In this document: piece by piece, positions 51,839 to 61,952 of the stretch
Numbering within the stretch: position 1 is the stretch's first letter
How the letters are laid out: the number at the start of each line of letters is the position of its first letter
Assembly (NCBI RefSeq): GCF_001591025.1
Contig: NZ_BCTZ01000020.1
Coordinates: 43,884-107,883, forward strand
Reading direction: 5' to 3'
From: Sphingomonas soli NBRC 100801
Lineage (GTDB): Bacteria > Pseudomonadota > Alphaproteobacteria > Sphingomonadales > Sphingomonadaceae
Length of the DNA: 64,000 nt
Made by a program: the position numbers and the translations under genes
The notes under the pieces: model-generated
What the model saw: the letters and a program-made list of their open reading frames with translations, nothing else
The model's database searches: none
Told to the model about the DNA's origin: nothing

Positions 51839-52591
51839 TCAATGCTGCCTGGGCAGCCAGTTGAGGCTCAGCCCCTCATAGCGATTGACGTAATTGGCCG
51901 CGCGGCCCAGCGCGCGCTCGTCGAGCAGGGTGACGCGGCCGCCCTCTCGCGCGATCATCTTTTCCTCCTCCAACTGGCGCAGCATCCGGTTGACGTGCAC
52001 CGCGGTGAGGCCGGTCGCGTCGCCCACTTCTTCCTGTGTCAGCCCGAGGACGAAGACATTGCTGATGCTCTTGTCCGTCGCGCGCAGCCGGTTGCGAAGA
52101 TCGAGCAGCAGCGATGCGATGCGCGCCTTGGCCGAAGTGCGGCCGAGCGCGGCCAGCCGATCGGTCAGCGCAACCCGTTCGATCTGCGAATAAACCAGCA
52201 CCATCGCGGCAAGGCGCGGATGGCCGGTCATCATTTCGGACAGGGCCGCGCGATCGAATGGGCTCACCACGCAATCGGAGAGCGCCGCAAGCGTTTCCGG
52301 CGCTTCGCGATACACGGCCGAGGAAATGGCGAGCATGTCGCCGGGAAACAGGAAGCGCAGAATCTGCCGGCTGCCATCGTCGAGCAGCACATAGCTCATC
52401 ATCAATCCGCTGCGGAGGATGAAGAGCTCGTTGCAGACTTCGTTCTCACGCTGAAGCACCGCCCCGCGGCGCACCGGCCGCTGGCGTTCCTCCAGTTTCT
52501 CGAGCGCACGACGTTCGACTTCCGTCAGATCGATCAGCTCACTCAATACTTCGGCAAAACAACTACCGGACACGCGCCGCTTCTCCCCCAC
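51839..52591 (-). CDS. Crp/Fnr-family transcription regulator
   Basis: A 250-residue protein starting at GTG 52591. The cyclic-nucleotide-binding-like domain (about 25-140) has RRGAVLQRENEVCNELFILR and FLFPGDMLAISSAVY. A dimer helix follows, then a Crp-type winged helix, LTQEEVGDATGLTAVHVNRM. The Cys cluster of oxygen-sensing Fnr is absent. The cAMP-contacting Arg-Ser pair is not evident, so the ligand is unclear. It diverges from murA. Confidence 0.9.
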   Translation of the reverse strand: MGEKRRVSGSCFAEVLSELIDLTEVERRALEKLEERQRPVRRGAVLQRENEVCNELFILRSGLMMSYVLLDDGSRQILRFLFPGDMLAISSAVYREAPETLAALSDCVVSPFDRAALSEMMTGHPRLAAMVLVYSQIERVALTDRLAALGRTSAKARIASLLLDLRNRLRATDKSISNVFVLGLTQEEVGDATGLTAVHVNRMLRQLEEEKMIAREGGRVTLLDERALGRAANYVNRYEGLSLNWLPRQH

Positions 52592-52696
52592 GGCACGTTG
52601 TGAAGCAGTGCTTTTGAATCAATGCATTAACGTCGATCAAGCGGCGCAAATTGCACCGCGCTTGCGCACGTCCCGCGAGCGGCTAGAAGCCACACC

Positions 52697-53983
52697 ATGG
52701 ACCGCATTATCATCCGGGGCGGAAACCGCCTTTCAGGGCAGATCCCGATCTCCGGCGCGAAGAACGCCGCGCTTACGCTCATGCCCTGCGCGCTCCTTAC
52801 CGATGAGCCGCTGACGCTGCGCAATCTGCCGCGCCTCGCCGATGTCGACAGCTTCGGGCACCTGCTGAACGAGCTGGGCGCATCCACCGCGATCGAAGGC
52901 ACGCGCCCCAGCGATTTCGGCCGGGTGATGACGATGCGCGCGGGCAATCTAAGCTCCACGATCGCGCCCTATGATATCGTCCGCAAGATGCGCGCCTCGA
53001 TCCTGGTGCTCGGGCCGCTGCTCGGCCGTGCGGGCGAGGCGACGGTCTCGCTGCCCGGCGGCTGCGCGATCGGCAACCGCCCGATCGACCTGCACCTGAA
53101 GGCGCTGGAAGCGATCGGCGCCGAGATCGAGGTGGCGGCGGGCTATGTGAAGGCCAGTGCGCCGAAGGGCGGCAGGCTGACCGGCGGACGCTATCGCTTC
53201 CCGGTGGTATCGGTGGGCGCGACCGAGAATGTGCTGATGGCCGCCGTGCTCGCCAACGGCACGACGATCATCGAGAATGCGGCGCGCGAGCCCGAGATCG
53301 TCGATCTGTGCAACCTGCTGGTCGCGATGGGCGCGACGATCCACGGCATCGGCAGCGACCGGCTCGAGATCGAAGGCTGCGAGCGCCTGCACGGCGCGAC
53401 CTATGGCGTGATGCCCGATCGTATCGAGGCGGGCAGCTATGCCTGCGCCGCGGCGATCACCGGCGGCGATGTCGAGCTGACCGGTGCCTGCGCGGAAGAC
53501 ATGCGCGCTACTCTCGATGCGCTGGTCGAAGCCGGCGTCACGGTCGAGGAAAAGAAGAGCGGCATCCGCATCGCCGCCAATGGCCCGCTCAGGCCGCTTA
53601 CGCTCAGCACCGCACCCTTCCCCGGCTTCGCGACCGACATGCAGGCGCAGTTCATGGCGATGCAGTGCCTGACCGAGGGCACCAGCGTATTCACCGAGAC
53701 CATTTTCGAAAACCGCTACATGCATGTGCCGGAGCTGGCGCGGATGGGTGCGCATATCGAAGTGCATGGCCGCATCGCAATGGTCCGCGGCGTCGAGAAG
53801 CTGACCGGCGCGCCGGTGATGGCGACCGATCTGCGCGCGTCGATGAGCCTGATCATCGCGGGGCTGATGGCCAAAGGCGAGACGCAGGTGAACCGCGTCT
53901 ATCACCTCGATCGCGGCTATGAGCGGCTTGAGGAAAAGCTCCAGGCCGTAGGCGCCGATATCGAGCGCGTCGGCGACGGCTGA
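52697..53983 (+). CDS. murA: UDP-N-acetylglucosamine 1-carboxyvinyltransferase MurA
   Basis: A 428-residue enzyme for the first committed step of peptidoglycan synthesis. The N-terminus is [20 protein letters not shown]. The active-site loop has catalytic C123 in [17 protein letters not shown], so the fosfomycin-target Cys is present. [18 protein letters not shown] and [19 protein letters not shown] complete the signature. Length is normal. Confidence 0.97.
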   Translation: MDRIIIRGGNRLSGQIPISGAKNAALTLMPCALLTDEPLTLRNLPRLADVDSFGHLLNELGASTAIEGTRPSDFGRVMTMRAGNLSSTIAPYDIVRKMRASILVLGPLLGRAGEATVSLPGGCAIGNRPIDLHLKALEAIGAEIEVAAGYVKASAPKGGRLTGGRYRFPVVSVGATENVLMAAVLANGTTIIENAAREPEIVDLCNLLVAMGATIHGIGSDRLEIEGCERLHGATYGVMPDRIEAGSYACAAAITGGDVELTGACAEDMRATLDALVEAGVTVEEKKSGIRIAANGPLRPLTLSTAPFPGFATDMQAQFMAMQCLTEGTSVFTETIFENRYMHVPELARMGAHIEVHGRIAMVRGVEKLTGAPVMATDLRASMSLIIAGLMAKGETQVNRVYHLDRGYERLEEKLQAVGADIERVGDG

Positions 53984-54069
53984 ACGGCCCGTCGCACTTT
54001 CGTCGCACGGGCCGATGTGCCCCCATGCGCCTTCGTGTATTGCCGCAGTAATACAGGGAGGACGGGTCC

Positions 54070-55506
54070 ATGAAGAAGCTTGTGTTCGCGGCATTGCTCG
54101 CCGCATCGCCTGCGGTCGCGCAAACCGCGCCTCCGGCTCCGCCCGCGCCCGTCTGGGACGCGGCGCCCTGGCTGGCCGACCTCGCACAATATCGCGACGC
54201 CCTGCTGACCAAATATGCCAATCTCGAATGGCTGACCGAGGAGCGCGGCCTGCCGATCGATCGCGCGCTCGATCAGGCGAAGGCGGCGATGGCGCGGGCC
54301 GGCAGCGATGCCGAAGCGCGTCGGCTGCTCGATCGGATGACCGCCCAGATCGGCGACGGGCATGTGAAGCTACGCTGGCCCGCCGGCGCGGCCGCTTCGG
54401 GACCCGCCGGGCCAAAGCCCGCCAATTGCGGAGCGCTCGGCTATAATGGCCGCTCGGCGCGCGCGGGCACGGCAGCCGCGCTCCCGGGATATCGCAAGCT
54501 CGAAGGCGCTCCCTTCCCCGCCGGGCTGGTCGAAAATGGCGGCACCAGGATCGGCGTGATGCGGATCGGGGTTTTCGATCCGCACGGATATCCGGCTTTA
54601 TGCGAAGCGGCGTTCGCTGCGATCACCCTGCCCGCAGGCGCAGGCTGCGACGATTCGTGCGAGGATCAGGTGCTCACCCGCTCCTATCGCGCGATGACCT
54701 CCGGGCTGGCGGACACGCTGAAGCGGCTCAAGGCCGAAGGCGCGCAGGTGCTGCTGCTCGATATCTCCGACAATGGCGGCGGCTCGGAATGGGCCGAGGC
54801 GGCGGCGCGGATGCTGAGCGCCCGCACGCTGAGTTCGGCGAAGACCGGCTTCGTGCGCGGGGCGCATTGGGCGAAGATCTGGAGCGGCACCGCCGAACGG
54901 CTGCGCGGGCATGCTGCGAAGGCCAAGGGTGCCGAGCGCGCGCAACTTCTTGCTTGGGCCGCCGAGGCCGAAGCCGCCGCGCGCGAGGCGTCCAAGCCGT
55001 GCGATCCCGCCACCGGCTGCACGCGCATCGCCCGCGCAGGGACCGCGACCGGGCTGGTGGGCAGCGCTCCCGCAGGCGCCTTCGATGGCAAGCCCTGGGC
55101 CAATGACGTCTTCACCATCGCCCAGCATCCCTATGTGCAGGGCGCATGGGATGGGCCGGTGATCCTGCTAGTCGATAACGAAACCTGGTCGGCAGCCGAG
55201 GAAGTCGCGGCGATGCTGGCGGACAATAAGGCGGCGCTGGTGATGGGCGCGCGCACCGGCGGCGCGGGCTGCGGCTATAGCTGGGGCGGCACCCCTACCA
55301 AGCTCGCTTATTCGGGTGCGACGCTCGAAGTGCCGGATTGCGTCCGTTACCGCGCCGATGGCTCGAACGAAGTGCGCGGGGTGATCCCCGAGGTGCTCAC
55401 CGGCGTGCGCGCCAATGACGGGCCGAAGCTGCGCGCCGAACTGACCGCCGCCAAGCTGGGCGAAGCGATCGCCCGGGCGCAGGCGCTATACGCGGCTCAG
55501 CGATAG
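54070..55506 (+). CDS. Exported S41-type (tail-specific protease-like) peptidase
   Basis: A 478-residue protein with signal peptide MKKLVFAALLAASPAVAQ. An N-terminal helical region (about 30-105) precedes an S41 fold with QIGDGHVKLRW, LLLDISDNGGGSEWAEAAA (the strand and oxyanion turn) and LLVDNETWSAAEEVAAMLAD (nucleophile Ser region), then MGARTGGAGCG. The Lys of a classical Ser/Lys dyad is not obvious. An unusual insert (about 255-345) contains two Cys. The 3' end overlaps the convergent GH92 gene by 10 bp. Confidence 0.82.
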   Translation: MKKLVFAALLAASPAVAQTAPPAPPAPVWDAAPWLADLAQYRDALLTKYANLEWLTEERGLPIDRALDQAKAAMARAGSDAEARRLLDRMTAQIGDGHVKLRWPAGAAASGPAGPKPANCGALGYNGRSARAGTAAALPGYRKLEGAPFPAGLVENGGTRIGVMRIGVFDPHGYPALCEAAFAAITLPAGAGCDDSCEDQVLTRSYRAMTSGLADTLKRLKAEGAQVLLLDISDNGGGSEWAEAAARMLSARTLSSAKTGFVRGAHWAKIWSGTAERLRGHAAKAKGAERAQLLAWAAEAEAAAREASKPCDPATGCTRIARAGTATGLVGSAPAGAFDGKPWANDVFTIAQHPYVQGAWDGPVILLVDNETWSAAEEVAAMLADNKAALVMGARTGGAGCGYSWGGTPTKLAYSGATLEVPDCVRYRADGSNEVRGVIPEVLTGVRANDGPKLRAELTAAKLGEAIARAQALYAAQR

Positions 55507-57785
55507 GGGCTCATCGAAAAGGGCCGCGCGGCTTTGCCCGTGGCCCATTTCCGGTTGGGCTTCGCCTGCATCGTGAAGCGCAGTTCGCCGCCCGCCGCGA
55601 CCTCGTCATGCCGAATGTACGAGCGCGGCAGCGGCCTACCGTTCAGCGTCACCGCGCCGATATAGGGGTTCGCGTCGGATAGCCCCTCCGCCACCACCGA
55701 AAAGCGCTTGCCGTTCGGCAGATTGAGCACTGCCTTGTCGAGGAACGGGCGGCCGATCGCATATTCGTTGGAGCCCGGCGCGACGGGGTAGAATCCCAGC
55801 GTGGTGAAGACGAACCAGGCCGACATCTGCCCCAGATCATCATTGCCCGATAAGCCCTGGGGCGTCGGCTGATACTGGCTCTCGACGATCTGCTTCAGCC
55901 GCTCCTGCGTGCGCCATGGCTGGCCGGCATAATTGTAGAGATAGGCGACGTGGTGGCTCGGCTCGTTGCCATGGATGTACTGGCCGATCAGCCCGGCGAT
56001 GTCCTCGGCATGGCTGTAGTCGATCTTCGAATTGTCGAAATCGAACATCGCGTCGAGCTTCTTCACCGCCGCCGCATCGCCGCCCAGCATCGCGAACATG
56101 CCCGCCTGATCCTGCGGCACGAACCAGGAATATTGCCAGGCATTGCCCTCGGTATAATCCGATCCATAGTTGATCGCGGTGGGATCGAACGGGGTACGGA
56201 AGCTGCCGTCCGCCTTGCGCGCGCGCAGGAAGCCGCTGGCCTTGTCGAAACTGTTGCGCCAGTTGCCCGCTCGCTTCTCGAACGCGGCGGCGACATCGCC
56301 CTTCCCCATCGCCGCCGCCATGCGCGCGATGGTCCAGTCGTCATAGGCATATTCGACCGTCTTGGATGCCGCTTCCGGCTCCTTGTCGATCGGCACATAG
56401 CCAAGCTTCATATAGTGATCGAGCCCGCCATAGGGTCCGTAGCTTGCGCTCGCGACCATCGCGTCGAGCGCCGCTTTCTCGTCAAACCCGCGCAGCCCCT
56501 TCAGATACGCATCGGCGATCACCGGCACGGCGTGATAGCCGATCATCGTCCAGGTTTCGCGGCCATGATATTGCCAGACCGGCAGGATGCCGAACGGGCT
56601 GACTCGCTGGCTGGCGAGGAGCGACTGGACGAAATCCAGATTGCGGCGGTCGGGCTGAGTCAGCAGCAGCAGCGGATGTTCGGCGCGGAACGTGTCCCAC
56701 AGCGAAAAGGTCGAGTGGAAGGTGAAGTCCTTGCCCTGGTGCACCTGATCGTCGGGTCCACGGTAGCGCCCATCGGCATCGGCGAATACGCTGGGCGCAA
56801 TCATCGAATGATACAGCGCCGTCGCCGTCATCTTCTTCATCGGCGCGGGCGCATCAATCTCGATCGCCGACAGCACCTTGGTCCAGGCGTCTCGCGATTT
56901 GGCGCGGATCGCATCGAAATCGCCGGCTTCGCTATCCAGATTGGCGATCGCGCCATCCTCATCGACGCTCGAAATCGCGACCTTCAGCTCCAGCGGCTTG
57001 CCGAGCTGGCCGAAATCGAGCGTGGCGACCAGCGACCGGCCCGCAAGCTGCGCGGCATTTTCGGCACCCCGGCTCGGCCCCTGGAAACCGCGATACGGCA
57101 CCTTGCCCTCGCGATCGAGAAAGGCATGCGCCTTGAGCGGCGCATTGGGCCGGATCGCGAAATAGAGCTTGCGCGCGGGCGCCCATCCGCGCGTCTCGCG
57201 CATGCCGGTGATCGTCCCGTCGCTGCGGACCCGGACCGAAGACCAGAGGATCTTGCCCGGATAATCATATAGCGAACTGCGCAGATCGAGCACGACGCGC
57301 GCCGGCCCGGACTGGAACGCATAACGCTGGACGCCCACGCGCGTGCTGGCCGTCAGCTCCGCGCGCACGCCGGGCTTGTCGAGCGTCACCGCATAATAGC
57401 CGGGCTGGGCCTGTTCGGTCGCATGGCTGAACGGCGAGCGATAGGCATCCGGCTCCAGCGCGGTATCGGCGCCGATCGCCATGATCAGGAAATCGCCCAG
57501 ATCCGAATGCCCCGCACCCGAAAAATGGGTCATCGAGAAGCCCTGGATCGTCGTGTCTTCGTAGCGATAGCCCGCCGCATGGCTGTAGCACTTGCGGATC
57601 TCGCAGGTCGCGTCGGTATCCGGGCTAAGCTGGATCATCCCGAACGGCGCGACCGCGCCCGGAAAGGTATGCCCCTCCCCGCCCGTCCCGATAAAGGGAT
57701 CGACCGCCTCGTAATTGGTCTGGGCGGCAAGCGGGCTGGCGGCGAGCGCCAGGAGCGCGAGGGCGGTGCGGAATGATCTCATCAT
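55497..57785 (-). CDS. GH92 family glycoside hydrolase (alpha-mannosidase type)
   Basis: A 762-residue exported enzyme with a signal peptide ending PLAAQ. The N-terminal beta-sandwich starts VDPFIGTGGEGHTFPGAVAP, with FSMTHFSGAGHSDLGDF. The (alpha/alpha)6 domain has FSLWDTFRAEHPLLLLTQPD, GNDDLGQMSAWFVFTTLGFY and PGSNEYAIGRP. These are hallmarks of GH92, which are calcium-dependent alpha-mannosidases, mostly alpha-1,2. It likely trims mannose-containing glycans in the periplasm. First of two leftward glycosidases in a glycan locus. Confidence 0.93.
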   Translation of the reverse strand: MMRSFRTALALLALAASPLAAQTNYEAVDPFIGTGGEGHTFPGAVAPFGMIQLSPDTDATCEIRKCYSHAAGYRYEDTTIQGFSMTHFSGAGHSDLGDFLIMAIGADTALEPDAYRSPFSHATEQAQPGYYAVTLDKPGVRAELTASTRVGVQRYAFQSGPARVVLDLRSSLYDYPGKILWSSVRVRSDGTITGMRETRGWAPARKLYFAIRPNAPLKAHAFLDREGKVPYRGFQGPSRGAENAAQLAGRSLVATLDFGQLGKPLELKVAISSVDEDGAIANLDSEAGDFDAIRAKSRDAWTKVLSAIEIDAPAPMKKMTATALYHSMIAPSVFADADGRYRGPDDQVHQGKDFTFHSTFSLWDTFRAEHPLLLLTQPDRRNLDFVQSLLASQRVSPFGILPVWQYHGRETWTMIGYHAVPVIADAYLKGLRGFDEKAALDAMVASASYGPYGGLDHYMKLGYVPIDKEPEAASKTVEYAYDDWTIARMAAAMGKGDVAAAFEKRAGNWRNSFDKASGFLRARKADGSFRTPFDPTAINYGSDYTEGNAWQYSWFVPQDQAGMFAMLGGDAAAVKKLDAMFDFDNSKIDYSHAEDIAGLIGQYIHGNEPSHHVAYLYNYAGQPWRTQERLKQIVESQYQPTPQGLSGNDDLGQMSAWFVFTTLGFYPVAPGSNEYAIGRPFLDKAVLNLPNGKRFSVVAEGLSDANPYIGAVTLNGRPLPRSYIRHDEVAAGGELRFTMQAKPNRKWATGKAARPFSMSPYR

Positions 57786-57807
57786 GTGCGCAGATAGAGC
57801 ATGAGTT

Positions 57808-60300
57808 CTAGCGCTTGAGCAAATCCCGCGCCGCGAGAACCAGTGCGATATAGTTCGCGCTCATATCCACGACATATTCGTTCTCGCCCCAGAAGAAGGG
57901 CCAGGTCTCGCTATTCTCGGGAAAATCGGGCTTGAGGATCAGCGCGCCGGGCACGACCCCGCCCGCGATGAACGAGAAATCGGCGCGGTTGGCACCATAA
58001 GCGACTTCCTTCGAAACCGTGCCCACGCCCGATACGAACGAAATATCCGATCCCGGATGCGTGCCGTGGAGATAATCGAGCGCACGGAACACCGCCTTGC
58101 CGTCGCTGATCGCCGGAAAGGCCTTGTGGATCGCATAATCGACAAGCCCGGTGTGGATCACCGCGCCATTGCCGGCCCAGCCGCCCTCGGTGATGGGGAC
58201 GCCATAGGGGTTCTTCACCTCCGGCCGCGCCTGCCACGCGCGCGCAGCCGCCTCCACCGCGGCGCGATAGCCCGCCGGCATATCGGGGAGCGCGGCAATC
58301 GCCGTTTGCGCATAGAAGCCGAAGCGCTTCGAAACCTCGGGCCACAGCGCTTCGATCCGCCCCGCATATTTCGCGTCGCGCGTGGCGCGCAGCAGCTCGA
58401 CCGCGGCGGTGAATTCCTCGCCCGGCAGCCAGCCGCCGGTTGTGTTGCCGTGGCTGAAAGTGTTTGGCGCGTGGCTCTGCTCCTCTGCCCACACGCCTTC
58501 CGCCAGCTTGAGCGCCTTTGCCGCCAGCGCGTCGTCATGCCCCTTCAGCGCGCGGCTCGCCGCCGCCAGCGCCGCCGCCGAGCCAAGGTTAAGCGCGGAG
58601 GATCTGCTCGTGAATACCCAGCGATCGTCGGGCGTGCCGCTCTTGCCGTCCTTGCGCTCGCCGCGCTTTAGCGCGGGATCATAGACCAGCCCGTCCGTCT
58701 TGGACGCGGCATCGCCCAGATGGGTATATTGCGCGACATCGGGCTCGACGACGCCGTGCACGGCATAGCCGACCGCGTCATACATGGATGCGAGATAGAG
58801 CACGCCATGCCTGATCTGCTGGATCACATCGGGCGCGCCATCGGGCACGTGCATCTCGACGTGGCGCAGATCCCAGTCGATCAGCGTCTGATCGCGTCCA
58901 GGCCGGTGCCGCTCCCACACATCGACGAGGCCGCGGATCACCGCATATTGGGTCTGGGTCCGGATATCGAAATCGCCCGCATCGAGCCAGCCGCCCACGT
59001 TCAGGCCGGGAATATGCTCGCCCGGCGCGAACTTGGTGTCGGTCGTCGGCCCCTGCCGGTAGAGATCGATATGCTCGTGATCGAGCGGCGCCTGCCGGGC
59101 ATCGTCACGGTGGCTGTCGCCGTGCCAGACGCGATAGGCTTCATTGACCGCCATGTGATCCATCTGGACCGGCAGATAGACGTCGAGGCTCGGGTGCCAG
59201 GCCTTGTCATAGACGTCCGCCGCGATGCGGAACGGCGCGGTGCGCCTGCCCGCATATTCGAGCATGTAGATGCCGGGTTCGAGCACCTTGCTGAAATCGA
59301 AGCTGCGATAGCGGTAGCGCAGATATTTGCCCCATTCGGGCGCTGGGCCGGCCAGCGCCTCGATCGTCTCGCCCTTGGCCGTCACGCGCAGCAGCCGGGC
59401 GGTCTCCGCGCCGGGATCCTTCGCGTCGAGTTCGATCACTGCGCGCTTCGCCTGTTCGGGCGCGTAGCCGAGCTGCGAATGGCCGATCACCGGCGCGCGC
59501 TTCCAGCCCGGCACGCTGTTTGGCGTGACGGTCCATTCGATCACCCGCCCGGTCTTGCCCGCGGGGATCAGGGTGCGCGCGACGAACCAGCCATTCTGCG
59601 CCTGGTCTCTCCCGTCATAAAGCTGCACGCCGGCGCTGGACGTGATCGTCACGCGGCGCGCCGGGTCTTCGGGAGCGAGCACCAGCGTCTTGCCGCCCGC
59701 GAAGGGAAGCGGCTCGGCGCCCGGCCCGATATCGCGTCCGCTCGCGGCGTTGCGCGCGCCGCCCGCCACCATGTCGCTCGACGGGTGGAGCGGAAATACC
59801 CCGCTCGCGCCATCCGCCATCCAGCTCTTGCGGAAATAAGCGGAAGGCAGGAACTCCAGGTTCAGCCCCGCCTTGCCCGCCAGCGCGGCCGGCAGCGGTG
59901 CATCGAGCACCACCGCAAGCACCACCGACGCGCCCCTGGGCTCGGCAATGATCCGGTAGCGGAACTGATGCTCGGGATATTCGAGCGCGGCTTCGAGCGC
60001 GCCGGTTTCCGGATTCACGCTGCGCACACTCATCCGCCCGATCGGATCCCACTGCCCCGGCGTCGCGGAAAGGCGGACATCGCCGTTGGTGGCGATGCGC
60101 TCGCCCTGCTGGATGATCTCCACGCCGCTGATCTTCGAATCGGCGAACAGCCCGTCATACCAGTTGGAAAACACCAGCAGATTGACGCCGTCCGCTTCGA
60201 AATAGCCCGCATCGCCCAATCGCATCTCCTGCGCCGCGGCGGGCAGGGCCGCCCCGGCAAGCAGGCATGCGCAGATCATTCGAAAGGCCTGGGCTTTCAC
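57808..60300 (-). CDS. GH9 family glycoside hydrolase with N-terminal Ig-like domain
   Basis: An 830-residue exported enzyme. GTG 60300 is chosen because GGAGAG lies just upstream and it gives a compact signal peptide ending PAAAQ; an in-frame ATG at 60312 is the alternative. After an extra N-terminal beta region (about 25-270) comes the CelD-type Ig-like domain (PVIGHSQLGYAPEQAKRAVI). The (alpha/alpha)6 GH9 domain has LNVGGWLDAGDFDIRTQTQY (catalytic Asp region) and FFWGENEYVVDMSANYIALV (acid Glu). GH9 enzymes cut beta-glucans or act as exo-beta-glucosaminidases. A LacI-type palindrome lies just upstream. Confidence 0.9.
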   Translation of the reverse strand: MKAQAFRMICACLLAGAALPAAAQEMRLGDAGYFEADGVNLLVFSNWYDGLFADSKISGVEIIQQGERIATNGDVRLSATPGQWDPIGRMSVRSVNPETGALEAALEYPEHQFRYRIIAEPRGASVVLAVVLDAPLPAALAGKAGLNLEFLPSAYFRKSWMADGASGVFPLHPSSDMVAGGARNAASGRDIGPGAEPLPFAGGKTLVLAPEDPARRVTITSSAGVQLYDGRDQAQNGWFVARTLIPAGKTGRVIEWTVTPNSVPGWKRAPVIGHSQLGYAPEQAKRAVIELDAKDPGAETARLLRVTAKGETIEALAGPAPEWGKYLRYRYRSFDFSKVLEPGIYMLEYAGRRTAPFRIAADVYDKAWHPSLDVYLPVQMDHMAVNEAYRVWHGDSHRDDARQAPLDHEHIDLYRQGPTTDTKFAPGEHIPGLNVGGWLDAGDFDIRTQTQYAVIRGLVDVWERHRPGRDQTLIDWDLRHVEMHVPDGAPDVIQQIRHGVLYLASMYDAVGYAVHGVVEPDVAQYTHLGDAASKTDGLVYDPALKRGERKDGKSGTPDDRWVFTSRSSALNLGSAAALAAASRALKGHDDALAAKALKLAEGVWAEEQSHAPNTFSHGNTTGGWLPGEEFTAAVELLRATRDAKYAGRIEALWPEVSKRFGFYAQTAIAALPDMPAGYRAAVEAAARAWQARPEVKNPYGVPITEGGWAGNGAVIHTGLVDYAIHKAFPAISDGKAVFRALDYLHGTHPGSDISFVSGVGTVSKEVAYGANRADFSFIAGGVVPGALILKPDFPENSETWPFFWGENEYVVDMSANYIALVLAARDLLKR

Positions 60301-60333
60301 ATCACTCTCCATCGTGGCAGGCTGAATCCCGCA

Positions 60334-60357
60334 CTTTGCGTTAGCGCTAACACAAAG
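60334..60357. promoter_or_regulatory. LacI-type operator between the GH9 and MFS genes
   Basis: A 24-bp near-perfect palindrome centred at 60345/60346. The core TTAGCGCTAA (60341-60350) lies in GTTAGCGCTAAC, and CTTTG/CAAAG arms extend it with one mismatch. This is the classical half-site style of LacI/GalR regulators. It lies 34 bp upstream of the GH9 start and 30 bp upstream of the MFS start, so it can control both. No LacI gene is in the window. Confidence 0.8.
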
Positions 60358-60386
60358 CCCGGGGGCGGGCAAAACGGGGGTGGCGA

Positions 60387-61952
60387 ATGACGGGGACCTT
60401 GGCCGATCGTCGCGGAGCATGGGCATTCGCGCTGGGCTGCGTCGCGGTCACGATCGGCGTACTGATGCACCTCCCGATGTTCTGGATGGCGCGCGACATG
60501 CATTTCATGCTCGCCGGCATGGCGATGGGCTGGGACATGGTGGTGGGCATGGCGCTCATCATCGGCGGCTGCGTGATCGCGGCCTATGGCCTGTTGCCGC
60601 GCGATCTGGCCGCGCAGCGCGCCGCGAGCGCTGGCATCACCGTCGCCGCGCCGGAAGATGCCACGCTCGGGCGCGCGCATTGGGGTCTGATGACCGTGCT
60701 GGTCGTCGCGCTGATCATCGATACGATGAAGCCCGCCGCCCTGGGCTTCACGATCGACGGGATGAAGCACGAATATATGGTCGATCAGTCGGTCGCCTCG
60801 CTCGTCCCCTTCTTCGCGCTGGTGGGCACGGTGACCGGATCCGTGCTGTGGGGCGTGCTTGCCGATATCTATGGGCGCAAGGCGACGATCCTGCTTTCGG
60901 CGGTGATGTTCGTCGGCACCTCGATCTGCGGAGCAATGCCGTCGCTCGGCTGGAATATCGTGATGTGCTTCATGATGGGCGCCGCCGCCGGGGGCATGCT
61001 GCCGGTGACCTATGCGCTGCTCGCGGAGATGATGCCCAGCAAGCATCGCGGCTGGAGCCTGGTGCTGGTGGGCGGGCTGGGCGCGGGCGGCGGATATCTG
61101 GCCGCCAGTGCTGCGGCGACCTGGCTGGTGCCGCTGCTGAGCTGGCGCATCCTGTGGCTGCTCAACCTGCCCACCGGGCTGGCACTCGTCCTGCTGGGCC
61201 GGTTCATTCCGGAAAGCGCCAAATTCCTCCTCGCGCACGGCCGCTCGCTCGAGGCGCAAAAGGTGATGGCCAGGTTCGGCGCGGTGGTGAAGACCGCCGC
61301 CCCGCCCGCCAGGGCGCAGTCGAGCCACGGCGCGCTCAAGGGCTTTCATCTCTATGGCAAGCTCACGGCGTTGTCGCTCACCGCGCTCACCTGGGGGTTC
61401 GTCAATTTCGGGCTGCTGCTCTGGCTTCCGGCGCATCTGCGCGATCAGGGCTATTCGCTTGCCGTCGCCAACGGGCTGCTCGCAAAATCGGCGCTGATCG
61501 CCATCCCGATGGCCTTTGCCTGCGCGCTGATCTACTCGCTTTGGAGCACCAAATGGTCGCTGGTATCGGCGATCGGCATCCTCGCTTTGGGGCTGCTGGG
61601 CGTGCTCAGGCTCGAACTGTTCGGCGGCGGCGATCCCGTGCTGCCGTTCGCGCTGCTGATCGTCGGGCTGAACGGGATCATCGCGATCGTGCTGCCTTAT
61701 ACGGCGGAGAGTTTTCCCCTGCGCGTGCGCGGCCGGGCGACTGGCTGGGTGGCGGCATGCACCAAAGGCGGCGGAGTGATCGCGCAGGGGCTTTCGATCA
61801 CCAAGCTGGTGCCGCCGATCGGGATCGTCGCGGGTGCGGTGATCGTGCCCGTGGCCGCCGCGCTGATCCTGATCGCATGGTTCGGACGCGAGACGCGCGG
61901 CGGCGACCTGCGCCTGCTCGACGGCGAAGCGGAAGCCCGAGATTCGACCTGA
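60387..61952 (+). CDS. MFS transporter (sugar-porter-like), probably for glycan products
   Basis: A 521-residue transporter. The first 85 residues carry two or more extra hydrophobic segments (WAFALGCVAVTIGVLMHLPM; MVVGMALIIGGCVIAAYGLL) before the MFS core. The MFS loop motif is GVLADIYGRKATILL. PESAKFLLAHGRSLEAQKVM is the post-TM6 loop, as in sugar porters. Its start is 30 bp from the LacI-type operator, so co-regulation with GH9 is likely. The substrate is inferred from context to be an oligosaccharide or sugar. Confidence 0.88.
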   Translation: MTGTLADRRGAWAFALGCVAVTIGVLMHLPMFWMARDMHFMLAGMAMGWDMVVGMALIIGGCVIAAYGLLPRDLAAQRAASAGITVAAPEDATLGRAHWGLMTVLVVALIIDTMKPAALGFTIDGMKHEYMVDQSVASLVPFFALVGTVTGSVLWGVLADIYGRKATILLSAVMFVGTSICGAMPSLGWNIVMCFMMGAAAGGMLPVTYALLAEMMPSKHRGWSLVLVGGLGAGGGYLAASAAATWLVPLLSWRILWLLNLPTGLALVLLGRFIPESAKFLLAHGRSLEAQKVMARFGAVVKTAAPPARAQSSHGALKGFHLYGKLTALSLTALTWGFVNFGLLLWLPAHLRDQGYSLAVANGLLAKSALIAIPMAFACALIYSLWSTKWSLVSAIGILALGLLGVLRLELFGGGDPVLPFALLIVGLNGIIAIVLPYTAESFPLRVRGRATGWVAACTKGGGVIAQGLSITKLVPPIGIVAGAVIVPVAAALILIAWFGRETRGGDLRLLDGEAEARDST

